Source: Rhineura floridana (Eukaryota; Chordata; Lepidosauria; Squamata; Rhineuridae). From it: a DNA stretch of 64,000 bases. Under the pieces are notes generated by a model that worked only from the letters and a program-made list of their open reading frames with translations, was not told the origin of the DNA and did no database searches. The DNA lies in contig NC_084482.1 of NCBI RefSeq assembly GCF_030035675.1, positions 187,647,873 to 187,711,872 of the forward strand, written 5' to 3'. This document shows positions 46,109 through 57,529 of the stretch, one piece after another (within the stretch, counting starts at the first letter, position 1; every line of letters begins with the position of its first letter). The translations under genes were made by a program, and so were the position numbers.

Positions 46109-48966
46109 TTCTCATACAACCGTTTTTCCCAGGATACGATAGCTAATGAAGAAAGCCGAAGACTACTTGAGTTAATGTCCTGTTTCCAGCTGACTTGTCT
46201 TCATGGCAGCCCACAGGATAGTTCAAATGGATACTTCACCTTTCTTAATTGCAGGGCAGGTAGTGATATTGATTATATTTTTTGTTCATCTAACCTACTG
46301 TCCTACAAGGCGAACTATAACATCTTAGATCGCCCAGAAAGTGATCATTTACCCATACTCTGGACTTTGTGTTTACAAGTTCCCTCATTACGCTTGACAC
46401 ACTCTGACATAACTGAGGGAACAATTAATTGGGGGAAACGATTACATTGGTCTTCCTCTGTTAGTCAGTCAGTCCAGGATCATTTGAACAGTCCTAACCT
46501 CTTGGAACTGTGGCATAATATTGTAGAAGGACAATCTGACCCCACCAAAGGTATTCTGGCTATTTTCAATGCCTCAAGGCCTCTCTTAACTAGAACATTC
46601 CAGCAGCCTAGAATGGCCCCTTATAAAGAAGGATGGTATGATTCTGAATGTAGACAAGCAAAAAAGAACCTAGCTCAATTAACCAGGGAAGTGAGGGACC
46701 AAAAGCTGGAAACTGAGCTTGAGGTTCTGGCCTCTTGCCGTTTAGCATATAAGGACCTTCTTAGGAAAAAGAAAAGGAGATATATGGCAGCTCAATGGAA
46801 AGACCTAGGGCTAGCAGCCCAGGAAAGGAACAAGAAAAAGTCTTGGGATTTGATCTCTATCTCAGAAAAAAGACCAAATCCAATATCGGAGGCATGCATT
46901 CCGGCAAACACCTGGCACATTTATTATAGTAATATTTTTGGAAGAGATAAAAATCCCGACTTTAACAATCAAATTTCTAATCTGGATCCGTTGGCAACTC
47001 TGCCAGAATGGCCCCCGGTCTCAGATCAAGAAGTGTGTAAACTTATCCATGCCTTAACAGCAGGAAAGGCACCTGGTGAGGACATGATCCCTCCGGAGGT
47101 TTTTAAGAATAACCCTGAATGGTGGTCCCCTCTCTTGGCCAAACTATTTTCGTATATCAACACCACGGGGCTTTTCCCCGAGGGATGGAAATTAAGTATC
47201 ATATTCCCAATTTATAAGAAAGGAGATAAATCAAAACCACAGAATTATCGGCCAGTTAGCCTATTGGATGTCAGCTCTAAGATATATAGTCGTTTCCTTC
47301 TTGACAAATTGACAGACTGGGCAGATGGAAATAATATCCTACATCAAGAACAAGCTGGATTCAGGAAAGGTTTTAGCACATTAGACCAAATCTTTGTGCT
47401 ACACCATTTAATACGCTAATACACCTGTGGCCCCTCTAGAAGACTATATGCTGCTTTCATTGATTTCTCCTCAGCCTTTGATTCAATCAATAGGAACCGT
47501 TTGTGGGATAAACTCACAGGGACCAACATTGACAAGACATTGCTGCACTTAATCCGGGAATTTTACACAAACACATGTATGAGGGTAAGAGTTAGCACAG
47601 ATGGAAGATTGACTGAGGAAGTCTGTAGCACCAAAGGAGTCAAACAAGGCTGTTTATTAGCACCTCTCTTGTTTAATCTCTATATTAATGATATGGTAAC
47701 CGAGTTAAATCGCCCAGAGCATTTCTCCCCTTCAATAAGCAACCGCAAAACTGCTATACTAATATGTGCAGACGACTTGGTATTGCTATCTTTGAACAAA
47801 ATTGGGCTGAAGAGAAGCTTGAGAAAACTCCATGATTACTGTATAAAAGAACACCTCGTAATTAATTATGCTAAATCTAAAGTGATGGTTTTTGGCAGAC
47901 GTGCCCCCAAGAGCAACTGGGTCTTAGGTGGTAATAAGATAGAGCAGGTTTCCTACTTTAAGTATCTGGGAGTATATTTTGATGAGAAACATTCTTGGAA
48001 CACTCATCTACAGAATGTCAAAATGACAGTTCAGAGAACTACCCGAGCTATCCTCAAATTTTTTTACTCTAGGGGAGGCAGGTTGGTTGACCCTGCACTG
48101 AAAGTGTTCCTTGGGAAGGTGGTTCCCCAAATCCAATATGGTATTGAGATTTGGGGAATAAGGCAGAACAACTTGAAGGAGCTGGAAGTTTGCCAAAATA
48201 AGTTTTTGAGATACTTATTGGCAGTACCTCCAGGGACCCCAGCCCCGTTTATCAGGACAGAGACAGGCATGGTTTCGGTTAAAGCTAGGGCGCAGAAGGC
48301 AGCCCTTCTATATTACAAGAGGGTCCTGGACATGACAGAAGACTGTCTTCCAAAGTTGTGCCTGAGAGAGCAATGGAGGAAAGGCAGTTGGGCCAAGTCA
48401 TGCCAAGAGCTACTGATTTCTAAAAACCTCCCATTGGACTTTTTATTATCCCTGGATTTAAAAATAAACTGAGAGACTGGTTATACAGGCTGGATAACAA
48501 TCAGGATTTAGATCTAATTAAATTATCAAATTTCTCCCACTGGTATTGTTGGTTGAAATCAAACCACGAAAGAGCCCAATACCTACAAATGCTCACTTTC
48601 TCCTCCCTGAGAGTTGCGTTTATGGAACTACATTTTCAAACTATACCCTCGGCCGTTTTGGACGGAAGATATAGGCGAACCCCAAGAAACCTATGTCTCT
48701 GTATCTGTGGTGGGGGAGAGGTAGAGGATATCCCTCACTACCTGCTATTTTGCCACCTATATCAGACCCCTAGAGAGAGATTCCTGGGACAGATTTTGAC
48801 AGCTTTACAGGGCGAGACTCCTTATGTGAAAGTTTCTTGGTTACTGTCAGATTGCGACCCGTATGTTACATATAAAACAGCGCTGTTTGCTAAGGCAGCA
48901 AAATACATTCGGGCAAATACCTTGAACGCAATCGCAGTGGATTGTACAGGGGACTCGTTAAATTGA
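46109..48966 (+). pseudogene. Vingi-like LINE ORF2, reverse transcriptase and C-terminal zinc motif
   Basis: The endonuclease end (SDIDYIFCSSN, ESDHLPILW) leads into the RT: AGKAPGEDMIPPEVFKNNPE, NYRPVSLLDVSSKIYSRFLL, then FIDFSSAFDSINRNRLWDKL (motif A, near 47457), GVKQGCLLAPLLFNLYINDM (motif B) and ICADDLVLLS (motif C, Cys in place of the usual Tyr/Phe). The C-terminus has LCLCICGGGEVEDIPHYLLF and CHLYQTPRERF, a C-x-C…H…C pattern. Breaks seen: one TAA at 47417-47419 and a frame change near 48460. Otherwise the copy is well preserved. Confidence 0.85.
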
Positions 48967-48986
48967 ATTTGTTTGTACTTTGTTTT

Positions 48987-48989
<3 letters not shown>

Positions 48990-49039
<50 letters not shown>
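48990..49039. repeat. (TG)n(TA)n microsatellite at LINE 3' end
   Basis: About ten bases of TG repeat pass into some 40 bases of pure TA repeat within the 3' UTR of the Vingi-like LINE. Confidence 0.9.
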
Positions 49040-49041
<2 letters not shown>

Positions 49042-49091
49042 TTTCGGGTTGTGATGGCTTTTAGTCAATTACAATAAAATGATGATGAATG

Positions 49092-49950
49092 AAAATAGCA
49101 TGATAAAATACACCCCTGTCTCACACCCTTTCTGATGGGGAACCAATCGGTTTCTCGTATTCTGTCCTTACAGTAGCCTCTGGTCCAGAGTATAGGTTGC
49201 ACATCAGGACAATCAGATGCTGTGGCACCCCCATTTCTTCTAAAGCATTCCATAGTTTTTCATGGACTTTGCTGTAATCTATAAAGCACAGGGTGATTTT
49301 CTTCTGAAATTCCTTGGTCCGTTCCATTATCCAACATACGTTTGCAATATGATATCTGGTGACTCTTCCGTTTCTAAATCCAGCTTGGACGTCTGGCATT
49401 TCTCGCACCATATATATGGTAAGAGCCTTTGTTGTAGAATCTTGAGCATTATTTTACTTGCATGGGATATTAAGGCAATAGTTCGATAATTACTGCATTC
49501 TCTGGGATCCCCTTTCTTTGGAATTGGGATATATATCGAACGCTTCCAGTCTGTGGGCCATTGTTTAGTTTTCCATATTTCTTGACAGATTTTTGTCAAA
49601 ATGTGGACAGATTAAGTCTCAGTAGCTTGTAGCAACTCTATTGGTATGCCATCTGTTCCTGGTGATTTGTTTCTTCCAAATATTTTAAGAGCAGCTTTCA
49701 ACCTCACATTCTAAAATTTCTGGTTCTTCATCATACAGTTCCTCCATGAATGAATCTGTCCTGGCATCTCTTTAATAGAGTTCTTCAGTGTATTGCTTCC
49801 ATCTTCCTTTTATTTCATCTCAGTCAGTCAGTGTGTTCCCCTGTTGATTATTCAGCATCCCTAGGTTTACATTTCCCTTTCATTTCTCTAAACTTTTAGA
49901 ATAGGGCTCTTGTTCTTTCCATTTTGTTGTCCTCTGAATTCTCCTCAATC
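49092..49950 (-). mobile_element. BovB LINE, 5' half of the split copy
   Basis: On the minus strand: TKICQEIWKTKQWPTDWKRS and IYIPIPKKGDPRECSNYRTI, then ISHASKIMLKILQQRLLPYI, MPDVQAGFRNGRVTRYHIAN and GVPQHLIVLMCNLYSGPEAT. The sequence breaks off in motif B (RQGCIL) next to the Vingi-like LINE tail. The same element resumes at 42178. It is 5'-truncated near 49950, so the endonuclease is missing. Confidence 0.9.
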
Positions 49951-50164
49951 AATAGGTCTTCTGGAAGTGCCCAAAGTGTAAAAAAACGAAGGGGAAAAGA
50001 TCTAAACGAGAGGCCACAAGGGGGTGCTATTAGATAGAGGAAAGGTAGACGGATGCCAAGGAAATTCAAACAGTGTGATTAGTTGAGTAAGAAGGGTCCT
50101 AAGAACCAACAACAATGCCTAAAAAGATTGGCAAATGTATTATGGCATAAACTTTCATTTGTAT

Positions 50165-52245
50165 AGCCCCATCAATACAAGTCTTTAAGTTTTATCCAAT
50201 TAGGAAGGTTAAAAATACCACCCCGGTGTAAGTGATCAACGTTCTGCAGCGTCACACCATTAAGCTGGATTGATGGTGCTACAGAGGGACTAGTTCGCAC
50301 CTGTTGATGAAACACTTTGGGTTTTTTAATATTAAGTGAGAGCCCAAGCTTTCCATAGGCTTCTGCAAAGACATTTAGGATAGTTTGAAGATCTTTCTCT
50401 GAATGTGCGGAGACTACATTATCATCGGCATATTGAAGTTCTACGACAGAGGTTGACATTACCTTACTTGTTGCTTTCAGCCTACTGAGATTAAAAGGCT
50501 TTCCATCTTTTCGATATATGATTTCCACACCACCAGGAAGCTTCCCCTCAATAAGGTGTAGAATCATAGCAATAAAGATAGTAAATAAGGTAGAAGCAAT
50601 GACACATCCCTGTTTTACGCCTGATCCGACTCTGAATGGATCGCTCTGAAAGCCATTGTTATCCAAAATTGTCGCTGTCATGTTGTCATGAAGGAGTAGC
50701 AAAATATTCGCAAATTTATCAGGGCATCCAGTTTTCAGAAGGATGGTCCAGAGAGCAGTTCAATTCACAGTATCAAAGGCCTTAGTCAGATCAATAAACA
50801 CCATATATAAAGGTCGATTCTGCTCCTGGCATTTTTCTTGAAGCTGTCATGCAGAGAAGATCATGCCCACTGTCCCCCTGGAAGGGCAGAAACCATTTTG
50901 AGATTTGGGGAGGACATCCTCTGAGATTGGTAGGACGCGATTTGCAAGGATCCTTGCAAGGATTTTACCTGCTGTAGCAAGAAGAGAGATACCTCGATAG
51001 TTCCCACAATCTGTTCTATCACCCTTCTTAAAAAGAGTGATAATTATGGTGTCCCTAAAATCTTCCGGGATCTCCTCCCTCACCCCAATTTTTTTGATGA
51101 GCTTATGAAGTTGTTGTGTAAGTTCAGGCCCACCTTCTTTAAAGACTTCAGCAGGAATCCCATCAGGTCCACTAGCTTTGTTGTTCTTCATTTGATTGAT
51201 GGCTTTACTGACTTCATCCAAATTAGGGGATACTGCAAGTTCATCTCTAGTTTGTTGTTGTGGGATTTGCGAGAAGGCCTCACCAGCCACAATAGAGTTA
51301 CAATAAAGGAGGTTGTGGTAATGCTCTTTCCAGGGCAGTGCAATAGACTCTTTGTCCTTAAGAAATTTGGTACCATCCATTGAACGTAAGGGATTTGTAC
51401 CGTAATTTGTTAGTCCATAGATGGCCTTTGTGGCATTAAAAAAGCCCCGTGCATCGTGAGCATCTGCAAAGTGCTGGATTTCTTTAACTTTCTTTATCCA
51501 CTGGGCGTTCTTAAGTTCTCTAGTTCTTCTTTGGACCTCAGCCTTTGCACTGGCATATATTTTTTTCTTAGCAGCACAGTTAATGTCTTTCTGCCATATC
51601 TGGAAGGCTTTCCTTTTCTTGTCAATGATATGTTCAATCTCACTGTCATTCTCATCAAACCAGTCCTGATGTTTCTTAGTTTGGTATCCAATAGTTTGTT
51701 CACATGCTGCAATAATGGAAGTCTTCAGTTTAATCCAGTGTTCCTCAACATTTTCAGGGAGTTCCATCGGTAGATTTTCTTGAGAGTTGTTTGAAAGCAA
51801 GCTCACTTAATAGGATCTTGAAGGGCATGGATGTTCATTTTACGCCTTGGTTTTTTTCCTTGGAGCTTATGTTGAGGAACAATATTAATGGCCATAGTGG
51901 ATCGAATTAATCGGTGATCTGTCCAGCAATCATCAGCACTTGTCATGGCCCTAGTGAGGAGTACATCACAACTATCTCTGGCACGGACAATTACGTAATC
52001 CAGGAGATGCCAATGTTTTGACCGAGGGTGCTTCCATGATGTTTGAAATTTATTTTTCTGGTGAAAGAGTGTGTTTGAAATAACAAAATTATGCTCTGCA
52101 CATTTAGTCACAAGTAGAATTCCATTCAGGTTGCTATTGCCAACTCCTACTTTCCCAATGGTTTCTGGCCATATATCGAAATTATGTCAAACTCTTGCAC
52201 TGAAATTGCCCAAGACGATAATTTTATCTTCTTGGCAATCCTCTG
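50165..52245 (-). mobile_element. AP-endonuclease LINE (RTE-like), broken, 3'-truncated
   Basis: On the minus strand the endonuclease end (HPRSKHWHLLDYVIVRARDS, DDCWTDHRLIRSTM) at 51803-52111 leads to a linker and RT at 50847-51806: MKNNKASGPDGIPAEVFKEG, DRTDCGNYRGISLLATAGKI, NGFCPSRGTVGMIFSA. Then VGSGVKQGCVIASTLFTIFI (motif B) and VELQYADDNVV (motif C) at 50172-50702. Two TGA codons sit between 50703 and 50846 in the same frame, both where relatives have arginine CGA, and a frame change lies near 51805. The protein stops matching just after the thumb region, and no 3' UTR follows. It is distinct from BovB; the clade within the RTE-like group is uncertain. Confidence 0.75.
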
Positions 52246-52843
52246 CCTGGAATGCTCTGCCCTTATATTTTAACATGGCTGCTCCAAACATCTTTACAGA
52301 TTTGACCCTTCACTTCAGAAAGAGGTCTGAGAAATGAGTAAGAGTAAGAAGATTCTCTACCCTTTCAGTCTACCCTATGGACTGCTATAAACTCACTTTG
52401 ACAGCAAATCCAATTCCAGTGAGTAATAACTTATGGAGAGAAAACACACACGGTTTGTTCTACTTTCACAGGCAGCAGCTTGAGAACAACAATTGCCGCC
52501 ACACTTCCAAGTATGTGAATTCTCTTTTACCACTATTGGGCAAGAAACAAACTGCCATGCAACCAACAAGGTGCATCATCAATGGGTTTTAGGGGGTTGA
52601 GCTGAGCGCCTGCAACCACTGCTGTTGCTTCTATGGATGTAAGGGAGTGAGGTTAAAGGGAAATTAAATGCAAAAGCAAAAAGAAAAACAAAAGTCAGTA
52701 AATGTAATACCATACCAACTACAACAAGATTCCTGTGAGTAGGGAAAAAACTCAGCATCCCACAACCAATCAGGATTCATATCAGAAAACCAAAACTTAA
52801 AATATCCTGACAGCCAGTCAGTTAATGCTGAATGCTGCAGCAC
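52246..52843. other. Non-coding stretch before the split-repeat element
   Basis: I recognise no gene or repeat here. It ends at the left boundary of the split-repeat retroelement. Confidence 0.4.
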
Positions 52844-53048
52844 AAATGTAGCTCCGCTTACCTGGGCAAAGCTCTGGGGAGCAGCAGCGCAATTGCCGCC
52901 CAGGGTGAAGCTGCAGAACCCATTGTAAGGAAGGGCAACGTCGTGCGTCGCACTGAGATGATGTGCGACTTGCCGTACGGAGGAGGCGGAGCCAATGGGC
53001 CTATTTAAGCCCGTGCCACCCCCTCCGTCTTCCTCTTGGCTCACGACG
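52844..53048 (+). repeat. Split direct repeat A1
   Basis: Left terminal repeat, 205 bp, starting 'aaatgtagctccgcttacct' and ending 'cttggctcacgacg'. It includes 'gccaatgggcctatttaagc', a CCAAT box next to a TATA-like box at 53002-53008, so it is the likely promoter of the element. Confidence 0.85.
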
Positions 53049-53344
53049 ACGAAGAGAGGAAGACTGACGGCATGGGACAGACGGAGCTACTGAACAGCGA
53101 GGGACAGAGAGTGGCGGCCATTTCTGGCTGCATGGTCGACATTTGGGCCTGATCAGCCCATGTAAGGCTGCAGCCACGCAGCAGTGTTAACAGGTGGCCT
53201 GGTGGTGAGGCCCGGCCAAGTTAAGCAAGATTACACAAACATCACACCCTCTATACAGGGAGGAGGGAGTGGATGTTAAGCAAGAATTACACCCACATAC
53301 ATTTAAATATTACGCAAGTTATTTAGGCAGTTAAAGGGATTTAT

Positions 53345-53373
53345 AGATAGATGGATAGATAGATAGCTAGATG
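53345..53373. repeat. (GATA)n microsatellite
   Basis: Short run of GATA units inside the split-repeat element, with one GATG interruption. Confidence 0.8.
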
Positions 53374-53734
53374 CATCCCTTTGGGTTGCTGATTTGTCGT
53401 CCCCCCCCGGAAAGGGGGAGGGGGTGAAAGTAATAAGAATACCACTTAGATATATTGAATATTTACATTAAATATTAAGTAATTAATTATAACTAGATAT
53501 AAGCCCAATGCCTCCTAAAAGGGGAGAGGTGGGCCAAAAGGGGGCATGACGCCTTGCCTGTGCCTAGCCAGCAGGCATTAAAGGGCCTAGCTGGTGGGAA
53601 GACCAGCCCCCCCAGGTAATTAGGGGAGGTGGTGGGAGGCATCAGGGCTGATAATGATCAACCCCTTGCTGCCTAGGCCTTTGGGCATTTAACACCACAC
53701 ACACACCCTTAGCCCAGCGTAGTTTGGGGGAGAA

Positions 53735-53860
53735 AAGGTGTTTTAGTGCAGTGGTTAGAGTATTGGACTGCAACCCGGGAGACCAGGGTTCGAGTCTCCC
53801 CAACAACCATGAAGTGCAATGGGTGACCTTGGGCCAGTCACTGCAGGCTTTGAGCAAATT
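53735..53860 (+). mobile_element. tRNA-derived SINE inside the fossil retroelement
   Basis: The tRNA-like head 'agtgcagtggttagagtatt' and box B 'cagggttcgagtctcccc' are followed by 'tgggtgaccttgggccagtc'. The body after the head is truncated. Being nested, it inserted after the host element. Confidence 0.75.
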
Positions 53861-56440
53861 AAGGGACAGGAGGCTGCAGAGGCTTTTCGAGCCTGTCAAC
53901 AGGCCCTATTTTCCCACTTTGGTTGCCAAGGCTGGGTGTGAGTTCAGCCTAGGCCCTAGCAGTCGCTATTAGCGCAGGGCTCTTTGGTTAAGCCTACGGC
54001 TCTTTGCTAATCCTAGGCCTATATTAAGTTCCAGGTACTTTATTAATTGCTTATATGGTGGCTGCTTTGGGGGGGTGGAGCTCTTGGGTTAGGTTTCTGA
54101 TTCATTGCTAGGCCCAGGAATATATTAGGTTCAGGTAATTAATTCTGCTTTTGGGCCTGTCACAAGCCTTTTGGGCCTTTGGGCCTGTCATATTTAGTTA
54201 CTAATGGTGTGCACAGATGACAGGTTTTGCTAGACAATGTCTAAATCACCATAACTTAGGTGACAGTGACACTCCCCCCCCTTTTCAAGTGTCAATTCCA
54301 CATTATTTAACTGAGTCAGAAGTTGAATTTATTTGAATTTGGTCATATACTGAAAACAAAGCATACGGCACTTGCTATATTTAGGGGAGGACATGCAAAT
54401 TTCTGCAGGGAGCTGAAGGTCTAACAGATGATAATGTAGCTTGATGGGAGTGTAATGTTAGGAACAAAGAAGAAAGCCAGGCTGCTTATCAGGCTCTTAT
54501 AATAATTCCAGGATCTTAGACTTTACTAAAACAGGGGCAACAGCTGGTATAGCACAGCAGGGAGGAGAGCTGGGCTGGGAAGCCAGAGTCTGTGAGTTCA
54601 GATCCCACAGTAGGCTCATGAGCTCTTTATGCTTGACAGAATTTAAATTCTGGTTGACGCTAATGCTGCCTTTTAAGCTACAGGCAGACTCTTCACCTTT
54701 TCCTGATGAATTTACAAAAACCTTCTTTGTTAGGATTTCGGATATCATTTACCTGCAGTCATATATGGCATACAATTTTACATTGGCACTTCTATTATGA
54801 TTTCAGTTACTTAAAATTAATATAACATGCAAAGTTTGCATTTGAACATTTATTCTGATGGTTGTTTGGAAACCCGCTAGGAGAAAGCTACAGTGGGGTC
54901 CAAATATGTGACAGCAGCACATCCTCAGTCTCTGTGCCTTAGGCGAACTAGGTTAGCTGCCATGGAATAGTAGTCATAATGTGTACTTACTCATAAATGA
55001 TTTACTTCATTCTTTGCAGAAGGATATGTGCAGCAGTGAGATATTAGGCCAGAGGCCTTCAAAGAGGTAAGAGGACACACCCAGCTTTAGCTGCTCAGGG
55101 ACATGTGTCCCTCCCCAGTTAGACTAAGGTACTATGAACTCCACTTACTGGCTACCTGGTTTAAAAGGAAGTTGGTATGTGTTATGGTGTTTTCTTTGGT
55201 TTTCCGATCCCAGACTCCAACTCCCGGCTGGCCTTCATGGCATACAATCCTAACTCTGCGTAGTTATGGCCCTAAGATGCAGAGGGCAAATTACACCCGA
55301 TTCACCACCAGTCGCATTTAAGGGGTCAGGCAGTGATGGGTTATATCAGATAGTCTGGGAATAGTGAGCTGCACTTCATTCATCATGGTGCATGCCTGTG
55401 ATAGAGATGCCTTATGCATTTTACGTGGCAGAGCATTACCTATGGACTGCTGTCTTTATCACATGGAGTGCTTCAGCTCCTGGGAGGGGGCAGTCATGGA
55501 GTGAAGTGGGCTCAGAAGCAGTGGGGGCACTATCTGATTGGCTGTTCATAGGTATGGCAGATTTTGGAGTGCATGTTAGCACTTGAGGTCAACAGCTGCT
55601 GGTACTGCTATGTAACTGGGGGTTCCCTTAACAGCAGGGAATATGGAAGATCCTGCCCCAGTGTTCACCTTTCTGGGTACCAAGATTAACTCTGGGGGCC
55701 CAGGGCTGTGGGCTGCCTGGGGACAAGCTTGAACTGTTGCAGATTAGGACCCTGGATTTTCATGGGCCATGAATGTGTTTCCTTTCTGCCCTCCAGGTAT
55801 TAGGGGTCTTTTACAGTGGGTTATGATGCCGTGGCAGGGTTTTCACAGCCTCACTACAGGTTCGGGGTTATGGCTGCTTTAGACGCCGACCTGGCTGTGT
55901 GGCCCTCTTTCCTGCAGCTGCAGGCCTGGATTAAGGAAGGGTTAATTAGGGGTTTCACCTTCCATTAACTCTTTGTCGACTTATGGGCAAAAAGGCTCAT
56001 GGCCATGAGCCAGGTTTTTGTAACTCCCTTATATTTAGGAACAGTAGGTTTAAGGCCCCTTGTATGTTCCTTTGTTCTTGGGGAAGTTTTGGCAGTGCTG
56101 TGCAACCACACACTGGGGGCTTGGGGAACGGAGTCGGAGATGGCCATAAGCCTATGGGATTTACGGGACTTCTGGGCCGCAGGTGCTGTGCAAAGGTGGC
56201 CTATTCCTGTGCATTGTGCACTGGTTAGTTCTGTTTTCTCTCTTTCCTGCCAAAAGATGGGCGTTTCCTTTCAAGGAATTTCAGAGGAGGCGACTCATGA
56301 TCAAGGTTGCCTTGGGATGTGGAATTAGCTGCAGTAAAGAGCCTGGCAGTGCCTGGGGGGACAGTTCGTGGTGTCACCCCCGTCTCGGGGTGTCACCCAG
56401 TGAGGCCTGCACCTGCCGCACCACCCTAGTGATGCCCCTG

Positions 56441-56654
56441 GGCAGGGGGTAAGCAAAAGGGGCTTGCCCTTTGCCCCAGCAGGGGCTGGTCGCCCAAGAG
56501 CTGTAGGGCAAGCTGCTTGCCTATAGTTAGTTCCTGCACTTAGGTTTCACCTCTGCAGGTCACTTTAAAAGTTTTTGGTTGTAAATTAATAAAGTGGCCC
56601 TTTATTCAACCATAGCTGCTGTTGTCTGCGTATTATTTCACCCATTGACCGCAA
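56441..56654 (+). repeat. Split direct repeat B1
   Basis: 214 bp, starting 'ggcagggggtaagcaaaagg' and ending 'cacccattgaccgcaa'. It carries AATAAA at 56588-56593 and abuts A2. Confidence 0.85.
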
Positions 56655-56857
56655 ATGCAGCTCCGCTTACCTGGGCGAAGCTCTGGGGAGCGGCAGCACA
56701 ATTGCTGCCCAGGGTGAAGCTGCAGAAGCCATTGTAAGGAAGGGCAACGTTGTGCGTCGCACTGAGATGATCCGCGACTTGCCGTACGGAGGAGGCGGAG
56801 CCAATGGGCCTATTTAAGCCCGCGCCACCCCCTCCGTCTTCCTCTTGGCTCACGACG
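56653..56857 (+). repeat. Split direct repeat A2
   Basis: 205 bp, same length as A1, with about ten differences. The TATTTAA box is at 56811-56817. The sequence downstream (56858-57297) is unrelated to what follows A1. Confidence 0.85.
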
Positions 56858-57297
56858 CCCACCCCGCCCTCCCTCTTTTACGGTGTGTCCATGGTCGCTT
56901 CAGGGCCGAGTAGGAATTTTTATCCTGCCCACCCTTGTTGGCGGGCAGGTTTTTTGCCTACTCCACACTTTGGGGGTGGAGGGAACTGGGTTAGGGGGTG
57001 TCGTGATTTATAGGTTGTTTTGGCTAATTTGGCTATTTTGGTTCAAATAAAAATGTTTGGGACACGGATCTGGTAAAGTGCGGGAGGGGAAATAGGTAAC
57101 GACAGCTAGGTGGCCCTCTTAGACACCTTTGGAGGTGATTGGTGGTTCTGGAGGCCTGTCTCTCAGGGTTTTACGGCCCAAGGGCAGGATATGGGCTGCT
57201 TTTGGGGCCAACTTACCTCATCCACCCGAGGGTTCTACAGCCCCGGGGGGTTGGTGATGTGGGAAGGACTCCCTACTCACCTACAAGGTGTGGCTGG

Positions 57298-57511
57298 GGC
57301 AGGGGGTAAGCAAAAGGGGCTTGCCCTTTGGCCCAGCAGGGGCTGGTCGCCCAAGAGCTGTAGGGCAAGCTGCTTGCCTATGGTTAGTTTCCACACTTAG
57401 GTTTCACCTCTGCGGGTCACTTTAAAAGTTTTTGGTTGTAATTTAATAAAGTGGCCCTTTATTCAACCATAGCTGCTGTTGTCTGCGTATTATTTCACCC
57501 ATTGACCGCAA
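57298..57511 (+). repeat. Split direct repeat B2
   Basis: 214 bp, the right terminus of the element, with AATAAA at 57445-57450. It diverges from B1 exactly after 'gaccgcaa', where flanking DNA begins. Confidence 0.85.
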
Positions 57512-57529
57512 TTGCTGACATGAGTTAGA

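Larger units (their letters stand above)
42180..49091 (+). mobile_element. Vingi-like LINE, near full length, with nested insertions
   Basis: A two-ORF non-LTR retrotransposon of about 5.5 kb once insertions are removed. It has a 5' UTR (42180-42462), ORF1, then ORF2 with AP endonuclease, reverse transcriptase and a C-terminal CCHC-like zinc motif. No RNase H is visible. The 3' end carries a (TG)n(TA)n tract and 'caattacaataaaatgatga'. The clade call rests on protein recall (I/Vingi group); R1-like is the alternative. Inserted in it are two MITEs (43078-43326) and an L2 plus unclassified repeat block (44915-46108). It sits inside BovB in the opposite orientation. Confidence 0.75.
52844..57511 (+). 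mobile_element. Fossil tyrosine-recombinase retroelement (DIRS order, Ngaro/PAT-like)
   Basis: The layout is A1 (52844-53048), interior, B1 (56441-56654), A2 (56653-56857), spacer, B2 (57298-57511). A copies are both 205 bp and B copies both 214 bp, each pair about 95% identical by eye, and the B1-A2 junction overlaps by a base or two. This split-direct-repeat arrangement is the signature of Ngaro/PAT-type elements, whose circular DNA intermediate joins B2 to A1. A holds a CCAAT box and a TATTTAA box; B holds AATAAA. The interior (about 3.4 kb) is shorter than an intact element's, with only short traces resembling DIRS-group RT/RNase H, such as VFTFLGTKIN near 55650. It is thoroughly broken, with many breaks and no long frame. 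A tRNA-derived SINE sits inside. Confidence 0.7.

Noticed and set aside
42463-48966. Host gene with several exons
   Set aside because: Endonuclease, RT and zinc motifs show that it is a LINE; the gaps are insertions, not introns.
53740-53830. Candidate tRNA gene
   Set aside because: A box-B-like sequence is present, but the segment does not fold as a full tRNA and is followed by a SINE body.
55983-56452. Overlapping frames of about 80-110 codons suggesting a small gene
   Set aside because: They lie in the decayed interior of the split-repeat retroelement and show no conserved start, splice sites or host homology.
56653-57511. Reading A2-spacer-B2 as one 860-bp LTR of an ordinary LTR element
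   Set aside because: The 5' counterpart would need the same spacer and B after A1; it does not have them, so a split-repeat layout fits better. The tandem alternative is kept open in the finding.
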